Shown here: piece by piece, positions 17,535-23,611 of the stretch
How the letters are laid out: every line of letters begins with the position of its first letter
How positions within the stretch are numbered: the stretch's first letter is position 1
Position numbers and translations under genes: made by a program
Source of the DNA: JABEVB01 sp049965775
GTDB lineage: Bacteria > Planctomycetota > Phycisphaerae > WQYP01
Length of the DNA: 39,319 nt
Reading direction: 5' to 3'
Assembly (NCBI GenBank): GCA_049965775.1
Contig: JBMFVX010000011.1
Coordinates: forward strand, 1-39,319
Notes under the pieces: generated by a model
The model's input: only the letters and a program-made list of their open reading frames with translations
Database searches by the model: none
Told to the model about the DNA's origin: nothing

Positions 17535-18575
17535 ATGATTACAAGTCAACAGGGCTGCAGTGCCGCGGGCACATTTCCGAGCCAGCAAAATGTCGAACCA
17601 TTGCTGAGTGTCAATCATTTGAGCGTGCATTTTCCGATTGGCAGGACTCTTTTTGGATCTCCAACGGGCGTTGTCAGAGCGGTGGAGGATGTATCGCTCT
17701 ATGTCAACGGCGGGGAGACCCTGGGGCTTGTTGGAGAGTCGGGCTGCGGCAAAACCACCACAGGCCGATCTATCTTGCGTCTGTTGCCGGAAGGCTCTGC
17801 CAAGATCAGTGGAAAGGTCAGCTTCAAGGGCGTTGACATGTATCACATGTCGCAGAGCCAACTTCGGCCACTGCGGCGTCATATCCAAATTATTTTTCAG
17901 GACCCGGCCGGATCGCTTAATCCGCGGATGAATATTGGCGATATGATCGCCGAACCGATGGTGGTACACGGCATTGCCGATAAACGGCAAGCTCCGAATG
18001 TGGTCGGCAAACTTTTGGAGCGTGTCGGACTTCCTGCTGCGGCGGCGGGGCGGTACCCACACGAGTTTTCAGGAGGACAGAGGCAGCGCATCGGTATTGC
18101 GCGGGCGCTGGCGCTTAAGCCAGACCTTATAGTATGCGATGAGCCGGTGTCTGCCTTGGATGTTTCCATTCAGGCGCAAATACTGAACCTTTTGGAGGAC
18201 CTGCAGGCAGAACTGGGATTGGCGTACTTATTTATTGCCCACAACTTAGCTGTTGTTGAGCACTTTTCAGATCGGATTGCGGTCATGTACCTTGGGCGCA
18301 TTGTGGAAACAGCGCCCTCAAAGGAGCTATGTCGAAATCCACGACATCCCTATACCCAGGCCTTGCTTTCCGCCGTGCCCAAACCCGAACCACGCAAGCT
18401 TGATAGCCGCATTGTTCTGGCAGGCGAGGTTCCAAGTCCGGCCAAACCGCCCAGCGGTTGTGCATTTCATCCACGATGCCCGTTGGCCACAGAGCGATGC
18501 AAAGTGCAGATGCCTCCACTGGAGGCAAAGCAGGGGAGTTCGGGGCATTTGGCCGCGTGTTGGGAAACCAAATAA
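17535..18575 (+). CDS. Opp/Dpp-type ABC transporter ATPase, F-type
   Basis: A 346-residue partner ATPase to the preceding gene. Motifs: Walker A GESGCGKTT, Q-loop IIFQDPAGSLNPRMNIGD, signature FSGGQRQRIGIARAL, Walker B LIVCDEPVSALD, and the switch region FIAHNLAVVEHFSD in which the H-loop His is kept (AHN). The C-terminal extension NPRHPYTQALLSAVPKPEP plus GCAFHPRCPLATERC is standard for DppF/OppF. The ATG follows AAGGA with 7-base spacing. It is the last gene of the operon and converges on the - strand gene at 18628, with only 52 bases in between and no clear terminator. Confidence 0.93.
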   Translation: MITSQQGCSAAGTFPSQQNVEPLLSVNHLSVHFPIGRTLFGSPTGVVRAVEDVSLYVNGGETLGLVGESGCGKTTTGRSILRLLPEGSAKISGKVSFKGVDMYHMSQSQLRPLRRHIQIIFQDPAGSLNPRMNIGDMIAEPMVVHGIADKRQAPNVVGKLLERVGLPAAAAGRYPHEFSGGQRQRIGIARALALKPDLIVCDEPVSALDVSIQAQILNLLEDLQAELGLAYLFIAHNLAVVEHFSDRIAVMYLGRIVETAPSKELCRNPRHPYTQALLSAVPKPEPRKLDSRIVLAGEVPSPAKPPSGCAFHPRCPLATERCKVQMPPLEAKQGSSGHLAACWETK

Positions 18576-18627
18576 ATAGCTGTGGCACTTATCGTCACGT
18601 GGGTTGAGAGAATCGTGTAAGGTCTCG

Positions 18628-19857
18628 CTAAGAAGCTGCTTCCTCGGTAGACCATGTCTGGGCAATGCGCAAAAACAGTTCCTGATTCGCCTCGGTAAAC
18701 TCCTGCTCACGCCGGGCCATTACAATTTTTGCAATTTGCAGTGCTTTGTTGAGGTCAATTTTTCCAACACCGCGATCGGTAACCCAGGCAAAACTGGGCA
18801 CATATTTGGGCGGCCGCGAAACGAGAATGTGACTGGAAAACCCGATAACGGTACCCGTGCTCAGGTATACGCCCACCGCAAGTTTGGCATGGTCACCAAT
18901 GACGGACCCGAGGAACTGCATATCCGTAGAGATATCGGCGCCCTTCACCGTCATTCGCACCGATCCATAAGTGTTTTTCAAATTACTCGTGGTCACCCCC
19001 GCCCCCAGGTTGACCCATTCACCAACAACGCTGTGCCCCACAAAACCATAATGTTGCTTGTTGGAGTTGGCGAAAAAAATGGACGAGACCACCTCTCCGC
19101 CAATGCGGCAACTGCGGCCAATGGAGGTATCGCCTCGGATATCGGCTCCAGTGCGAATGACGCAGTCGCGACCGATGAACACTGGTCCGGTTACCACTGC
19201 ATTAGGCCCGATTTGAGTACCGGATTCAATCATAATCGGGCCTTTGCGAGCGTCGAGAACCGCACCGGGGTCCATGGTCACATCGCGGGCGATGTTCATG
19301 TTGTCCGGGTTGAGCAGATGGGTCCCCGGCAGCGGCTGGCTATCGAGAGCCCGGCCGCGCCGGGCAAAATCATCCAGCAGCGCCTGGTGCTGTAATTTAA
19401 GAAGGTCCCAGGGATACTCCACCAGTTTTGCCTCAATACCTTCCAGGCCCACATGCGGCAGCATGTCGTTTAAGGCCTTGGATCCGACCAGACGGCGCAA
19501 GTCAAGTTTAGCCATATTGTCGGCGGAGAGATGCATCCAGACTACCTGATTATTGACCATGGCGGCGCTGTTGAGTTTCGGCTCGGCGAAGGGCGCATCC
19601 ATCAGCCAGCGACCGTTGATAAAAATAGCGCTCTTGGTTTTGTTGATTTTGGGGTTGATGGGGAGCTTGAAGGTCTGTCGTAACTTATTGACCATTCGAT
19701 CGCGAACCAGCAATCCCGAAATAGGCTGGTGAATAAAATACATCATTCGGTCCAGCAGGGTATAAGCGCCGCACCTCAACAAAAATGCGGGACGCGAATA
19801 GGTAAGCGGGTAGAGCTGGTCGAGTTGTCCATCTTCAATAATGTATATGGGGGTCAT
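18628..19857 (-). CDS. Putative GlmU-type sugar-nucleotidyl/acetyltransferase (alternative GlmU family)
   Basis: A 409-residue protein that resembles the alternative GlmU family found in Bacteroidetes and relatives (putative UDP-N-acetylglucosamine diphosphorylase/glucosamine-1-phosphate acetyltransferase). It starts with the family-like IYIIEDGQLDQLYPLTYSRP, in which the usual pyrophosphorylase GGxGTR loop is absent. The C-terminal half from about residue 195 is a left-handed beta-helix of hexapeptide repeats (IGPNAVVTGPVFIGRDCVIR, IGGEVVSSIFFANSNKQHYG, GEWVNLGAGVTTSNLKNTYG). Such a protein would supply UDP-GlcNAc-like precursors for envelope glycans. The ATG at 19857 fits the family N-terminus; an ATG at 19878 adds seven residues. 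Confidence 0.8.
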   Translation of the reverse strand: MTPIYIIEDGQLDQLYPLTYSRPAFLLRCGAYTLLDRMMYFIHQPISGLLVRDRMVNKLRQTFKLPINPKINKTKSAIFINGRWLMDAPFAEPKLNSAAMVNNQVVWMHLSADNMAKLDLRRLVGSKALNDMLPHVGLEGIEAKLVEYPWDLLKLQHQALLDDFARRGRALDSQPLPGTHLLNPDNMNIARDVTMDPGAVLDARKGPIMIESGTQIGPNAVVTGPVFIGRDCVIRTGADIRGDTSIGRSCRIGGEVVSSIFFANSNKQHYGFVGHSVVGEWVNLGAGVTTSNLKNTYGSVRMTVKGADISTDMQFLGSVIGDHAKLAVGVYLSTGTVIGFSSHILVSRPPKYVPSFAWVTDRGVGKIDLNKALQIAKIVMARREQEFTEANQELFLRIAQTWSTEEAAS

Positions 19858-19956
19858 ACGCGGTCCTCTGTGCTGCAAGACAATCGGCGAGAAGGCAACT
19901 GGATTAGCAAGTAGGTGTAGCCGATTCTGCCGGAGAGACCTTTCGCGGGAAAAAAG

Positions 19957-20058
19957 GGCGGGGCGGCGCGATCAAAACTGCACGGAGTCCGCACCACGCA
20001 TGGCGATGCGTGCCCCACACATACTCCGCGCAGGGCAGATCCGACGCCGCCCCCTGCC
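19957..20058. ncRNA. Nested palindrome of about 100 nt, candidate structured RNA or palindromic element
   Basis: Four stems fit inside one another. Outermost: GGGGCGGCG (19960-19968) with CGCCGCCCC (20045-20053), extended by GGC/GCC at 19957-19959 and 20056-20058. Next: GATC (19970-19973) with GATC (20038-20041). Next: CTGC-A-CGGAGT (19978-19988) with ACTCCG-C-GCAG (20023-20033), one mismatch. Innermost: CACGCAT (19995-20001) and ATGCGTG (20006-20012) around GGCG. The pairing is far more regular than expected by chance for intergenic DNA. It could be a small RNA, a palindromic repeat, or a relic of a mobile hairpin element. It lies upstream of the GlmU-like gene (on the - strand) and downstream of moxR. 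No matching family is known to me. Confidence 0.6.
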
Positions 20059-20065
20059 GGAGTTA

Positions 20066-20284
20066 TTATCGGAATGTCCTGCGCATAATCATTAAAAAAC
20101 CTCCACCGTTATGCCGTGAGGCGGTAAAGTTCGAACCCTTATTACAAGGGCGGACCATCTGTGCGCCAGTTCCGAACTTCCACAACTGCGGATAAATCCG
20201 CCAGGCTTGTTCTTGCGCCGCCGCATCAGGGTCCTGTGCAATGTTCATCGGTCCGAAGCAGTAAAGCCGCGCTAACTCGAACAT
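20066..20284 (-). CDS. Hypothetical short ORF, possibly a remnant
   Basis: A 72-codon frame between moxR and the nested palindrome on the - strand. I do not recognise the protein. The C-terminal part (NFTASRHNGGGFLMIMRRTF) vaguely recalls the RHNGG-x-N-x-x-FxDG tail of planctomycete DUF1559 pseudopilins but lacks the DGH ending, and there is no prepilin leader. No strong ribosome site precedes the ATG. It may be chance or a decayed gene. Confidence 0.2.
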   Translation of the reverse strand: MFELARLYCFGPMNIAQDPDAAAQEQAWRIYPQLWKFGTGAQMVRPCNKGSNFTASRHNGGGFLMIMRRTFR

Positions 20285-20508
20285 GGCAGAGGTAGAACCG
20301 ATTTACACCACCAGCACATAGAATGCAACTGCGATTGACCGTGACAAGTTGCCAACATTGCGTAAATTTCCGTTCCAAGGGGCGTTGTAAAACTATTGAA
20401 GCAACGTGCGTTTCACGGAGTGGGAGACTATATTGCGAGCTTTATTGGCGGCTATATGCTGAAGTGAACTTGCGACCGTTGATCAAAAATGGTTTTACGA
20501 TGTTGATT
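20285..20508. other. Intergenic region downstream of moxR
   Basis: About 220 bases after the moxR stop. No DUF58 or other usual moxR partner begins here, and no terminator hairpin was identified. Confidence 0.4.
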
Positions 20509-21519
20509 CTATGGATGCACGTGATTGAGAAGATCATCGAGCACATTCTCGGCGGTAACACTGTCATTTTGTGCGTCAAAATTAAGCAGAAGCCTATGTC
20601 GCAGTGCTGGCCGGACAACTTCTGCAATATCTTCAAAAGCAACATTGGTACGGCCGTTGATCAGAGCCACTGCCTTGGCGGCGAGTAAAATGCTTTGTCC
20701 GCCGCGCGGGCTTGAGCCGTAGCGAACATACTGCTTCACAAGGTGCGGTGCGGTCGGCGACTGCGGGTGGCTGGCCAATATCAATCGCGCAATGTAAGAA
20801 TTCACAGCCTCGGACGCCGGCACTGCTCGCACAAGTCGCTTCATTCGGTCAATGGTATCGCCGTTGAGCAGTGTTAAAGTGGCCGGTGTGGCGCTACCAG
20901 TGGTGCGTTTGAGTATTTCGGCCAGATCGCCGAGGGCCGGCAGTTCAAGGGCTATCTTCATGGCAAAGCGATCGAGTTGTGCTTCTGGAAGTGGATAGGT
21001 TCCCTCCATTTCAAGCGGATTTTGAGTGGCGAGCACAAAAAATGGATCAGCCATCGCGTGGGTGGTTTTATTGACTGTGACCGATTGTTCAGCCATGGCT
21101 TCAAGCAATGCCGATTGGGTTTTGGGGGTTGCACGATTGATTTCATCCGCGAGGATCAGGTTTCCGAAAATAGGCCCGGGCTGAAAAGTAAGCGACCGGT
21201 TGCCACCGGCGTCGGAAACGAGAATTGATGTGCCGATGATATCCGCAGGCATCAGATCCGGCGTAAATTGGATGCGTGAGAACTTGAGGTCGAGAATTTG
21301 GCCAAGTGTTTTGACCAGCAGCGTTTTACCCAAGCCAGGAACGCCTTCGAGTAGAGCGTGCCCGCCGGTCAGCAGGCATAACAGTGTTTGACGCACGACG
21401 ACGGTATGGCCCACGATTACTTTGGTCAACTCGCGCTCGATGGTGGAAACCTGCTGCGTAAAATCGGCAATACTCACGGCGATGTCCGGAGTTGAATCTG
21501 TGCGGGGTTGTAACATCAT
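20509..21519 (-). CDS. MoxR-family AAA+ ATPase
   Basis: A 336-residue MoxR-type AAA+ ATPase, a class of chaperones thought to help assemble or activate metal-, VWA- or envelope-linked complexes. Motifs: Walker A GVPGLGKT, the pre-sensor region FTPDLMPADIIGTSIL, Walker B NLILADEINRA, sensor-1 FVLATQNPLEMEGTYPLPEA, and a C-terminal lid with YVRYGSSPRGGQSILLAAKA. The native start is taken as one of two tandem ATGs at 21519 or 21516. Two bases upstream of 21519 the sequence becomes IS66, so the original ribosome site and promoter (now at 23206 and beyond) are disconnected. The frame stays open into the element, giving a possible N-terminal extension of up to 92 residues. The usual downstream DUF58/VWA genes are absent. 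Confidence 0.9.
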   Translation of the reverse strand: MMLQPRTDSTPDIAVSIADFTQQVSTIERELTKVIVGHTVVVRQTLLCLLTGGHALLEGVPGLGKTLLVKTLGQILDLKFSRIQFTPDLMPADIIGTSILVSDAGGNRSLTFQPGPIFGNLILADEINRATPKTQSALLEAMAEQSVTVNKTTHAMADPFFVLATQNPLEMEGTYPLPEAQLDRFAMKIALELPALGDLAEILKRTTGSATPATLTLLNGDTIDRMKRLVRAVPASEAVNSYIARLILASHPQSPTAPHLVKQYVRYGSSPRGGQSILLAAKAVALINGRTNVAFEDIAEVVRPALRHRLLLNFDAQNDSVTAENVLDDLLNHVHP

Positions 21520-21521
21520 AA
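21514..21521. repeat. Target-site duplication, left copy (IS66 element)
   Basis: CATCATAA directly abuts the left end of the IS66-family element and is repeated exactly at 23198-23205. Eight bases is the duplication length typical of this family. The duplicated octamer includes the two tandem moxR start codons (ATGATG on the - strand). Confidence 0.93.
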
Positions 21522-21537
21522 GTAACCGTTCACGGCC
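21522..21537 (+). repeat. IS66 left terminal inverted repeat
   Basis: GTAACCGTTCACGGCC, complementary at 14 of 16 positions to the right end at 23182-23197. Confidence 0.9.
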
Positions 21538-21666
21538 GTTCGGCCTGCCAAGCTCACCAGTAGCCTGACCACAGGTAAAGTTTACCCCCTTCTCCAGAAG
21601 AAATGCAAATAAATCTCCGTAAAATAAATTGGCATAAGATTCCAGCATTCCATACAATCCGTCCGA

Positions 21667-21695
21667 TAAAATAATTGGATCAAAGGATTGGTCAA
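21667..21695 (-). promoter_or_regulatory. Possible outward promoter in the IS66 end reading toward moxR
   Basis: On the - strand TTGACC (21695-21690) is separated by 16 bases from TATTTT (21673-21668), a fair sigma-70-like pair aimed at moxR about 150 bases downstream. It could replace the promoter lost through the insertion. It is a motif match only. Confidence 0.35.
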
Positions 21696-21701
21696 AACGG
21701 C

Positions 21702-23189
21702 ATGGATGCACGTACCGAACAAGCCTATCAGCAGCGCATCGCTGAGCTGGAATTACAAAACACAACTTTGAAATCGCGTGTCGGCGATTTTGCACGGCAA
21801 CTCGCCCAGCGTGATGCCACCATCGCTGCGTTGCGCCAGCAGGTCACGGATCTTTCCAAACAAGTGGCTGATCTCTTGGCCCAGGTGGCCCGGCTGTCAA
21901 AAAACTCCTCGAATTCTTCCAAGCCACCCTCCCGTGATATTGTCAAGCCACCGCCGCCGCCCCTGCCACCGGGAGAGAAACGGATGATCGGCGGTCAGAA
22001 GGGCCACCCGCGCCATGAGCGCGAGCCTTTTACTTCCGCACAGATCAATCGGGTGGTGGATTACCAAATGGATCGCTGTCCACAGTGCGGCCGTCGAGTG
22101 CGACCGCTGAAGCAGCCACCACGTAAACTTCAACAGGTGGAAATACCGGAGATCCCTGTGGAGGTGGTGGAACATCGCAGTCATGCGTGTTTCTGTCGGC
22201 ACTGCCAAAAGGCCTACTATGCGCCGCTGCCGGCGGATGTTCAGAATAGCGGCTTGGTCGGCCCACGTCTCACGGCGTGGATCGCGTACCTCAAGGGAAC
22301 CTGCCATTGTTCATTTTCCACAATTCGCAAGTTCTGCCGCGATGTCTTGCATCTACCGATCTCGCGGGGACAACTGGCCAAGGTGATCCAGAAAGTCAGT
22401 ACAGCCATGGCGGAGTCGCACGGGGCCTTGCAGACGGCACTGCCCAGGCAGGCGGTGGTGAACACGGATGAGACCGGGCACAGGACTAACGGCCAGCCCC
22501 ATTGGACCTGGTGCTTCCGCACCGAGTTCTTTACGCTCTTCCGGGTTGATCGCTCGCGGGGATCGCAGGTACTGCGGAGGGTGTTGGGCGACGATTTTGC
22601 GGGCACACTGGGTTGCGATTACTTCTCGGCCTACCACAAATACAGGAGAGAGTGCGGCATAACCATGCAGTTCTGTCTGGCGCATTTAATCCGGGACGTG
22701 AAGTTCCTCACGACGCTGCCGGAAACGACCACTGTCGCCTACGGCCAGCGGCTGTTGGAAGCCTTGCGGCAGCTATTCCACATCCTCCATCAACGGGAGA
22801 TGATGGCACCCCAGATATTCCAGCAAGCACTGGAAAAAGCCCGTGATGATATGCTGGTCGTGAGCTTGGATGCTCCGGAACACAAACCGGCCCAGAACAT
22901 GGCCGGACGTTTCCGCCAAAACAAGGACTCCTATTTTCGATTTACCACGTCACCAGGCCTTGAGCCAACCAATAATCTCGCCGAGCAGGCCATTCGCTTT
23001 GTGGTGCTGGATCGCCATGTCACCCAAGGCACGCGGAGTGACCGGGGGCAGCGGTGGTGTGAGCGAATCTGGACGGCCATCGCCACCTGCACGCAGCAAC
23101 AACGCAGCGTCTTTGAATTCCTGTATCAGACGGTCAACAACCACTTCGCCGGACGGCCCGTACCTTCACTACTTCCCTCAGGCCCGTGA
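21702..23189 (+). CDS. IS66-family transposase (TnpC-type)
   Basis: A 495-residue DDE transposase. The N-terminus is a coiled coil (QQRIAELELQNTTLKSRVG ... VADLLAQVARLSKNSSNSSK), then the proline-rich KPPPPPLPPGEK linker and the IS66 zinc-finger region with two Cys pairs (CPQCGRR and CFCRHCQ). The catalytic core carries the first Asp in VVNTDETGHRTNGQPHWTW, the second in LGCDYFSAYHKY, and the Glu in TNNLAEQAIRFVVLDRHVT. The ATG at 21702 was preferred; a TTG at 21675 would add nine residues. The stop codon is at 23187-23189, inside the right inverted repeat. No frameshift or stop interrupts it. Confidence 0.95.
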   Translation: MDARTEQAYQQRIAELELQNTTLKSRVGDFARQLAQRDATIAALRQQVTDLSKQVADLLAQVARLSKNSSNSSKPPSRDIVKPPPPPLPPGEKRMIGGQKGHPRHEREPFTSAQINRVVDYQMDRCPQCGRRVRPLKQPPRKLQQVEIPEIPVEVVEHRSHACFCRHCQKAYYAPLPADVQNSGLVGPRLTAWIAYLKGTCHCSFSTIRKFCRDVLHLPISRGQLAKVIQKVSTAMAESHGALQTALPRQAVVNTDETGHRTNGQPHWTWCFRTEFFTLFRVDRSRGSQVLRRVLGDDFAGTLGCDYFSAYHKYRRECGITMQFCLAHLIRDVKFLTTLPETTTVAYGQRLLEALRQLFHILHQREMMAPQIFQQALEKARDDMLVVSLDAPEHKPAQNMAGRFRQNKDSYFRFTTSPGLEPTNNLAEQAIRFVVLDRHVTQGTRSDRGQRWCERIWTAIATCTQQQRSVFEFLYQTVNNHFAGRPVPSLLPSGP

Positions 23190-23197
23190 ACGGCTAC
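23182..23197 (-). repeat. IS66 right terminal inverted repeat
   Basis: The complement reads GTAGCCGTTCACGGGC and matches the left end at 14 of 16 positions. It contains the transposase stop codon. Confidence 0.9.
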
Positions 23198-23205
23198 CAT
23201 CATAA
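23198..23205. repeat. Target-site duplication, right copy (IS66 element)
   Basis: CATCATAA, an exact direct repeat of 21514-21521. Confidence 0.93.
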
Positions 23206-23611
23206 AAACGGCACCACCTCGTAAAGCCAAGGGCTATTATTGGCGGTGACCGGGTGAATTGCAAATGCGCTTTGGTTGCGGTATGCCGCCCATGCGTGCG
23301 ACCGTATAAAGTTCTCCCCGCACATAATGGCTTTTAGTTGAAGGCGAGGTCAATGGGATGCTGATATTGTCAGACCACCACGCCGTGCGCTGTGCAATAT
23401 AGCCTCAGGATGCTCGATCTAACAGCATGCTGTTGAGTTGGGTATTGTCGTCTGCCAGCAGTACCGATTGAACCTCATTGGATGTATGGACGCCATAGCA
23501 AAAGGCGGTTATGTTCTCACCTTGGCAGGTGAATCGCTTGGGGAACTGCGGTAGTAATATGGCAACACTCTGCCCGGTTCTTAAGTTGGCTTGTTACAAA
23601 GGAGTTTCGGG
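23206..23611. other. Former moxR upstream region and GH92 promoter region
   Basis: About 400 bases between the IS66 element and the GH92 gene. Adjacent to the target duplication, the - strand contains GAGGTGG a few bases before the duplicated ATGATG, which is probably the stranded ribosome site of moxR. The - strand also has an open stretch from 23593 to 23405 with no usable early start codon, perhaps a relic. On the + strand AAAGGAG at 23597-23603 serves GH92. Confidence 0.5.

Larger units (their letters stand above)
21522..23197 (+). mobile_element. Complete IS66-family (ISBst12-type) insertion sequence
   Basis: A 1676-bp element bounded by imperfect terminal inverted repeats: GTAACCGTTCACGGCC at the left and the complement of GTAGCCGTTCACGGGC at the right (14 of 16 match). 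It is flanked by the 8-bp direct repeat CATCATAA. It carries only the large DDE transposase and neither TnpA nor TnpB, which places it in the ISBst12-like branch of IS66. The intact frame and perfect target duplication suggest a recent and possibly still mobile insertion. It lies between moxR and its original upstream region. Confidence 0.95.

Noticed and set aside
18604..19395. Long + strand frame antisense to the GlmU-like gene
   Set aside because: It mirrors the codon structure of the - strand gene and shows no domain.
20100..20165. GTTCGAACCC-like T-loop sequence suggesting a tRNA
   Set aside because: The flanking bases do not form a 5-bp T stem, and no acceptor or anticodon arm could be found on either strand.
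20323..20688. 121-codon + strand frame overlapping the moxR 3' end
   Set aside because: It is antisense to a strongly supported gene and has no ribosome site or family resemblance.
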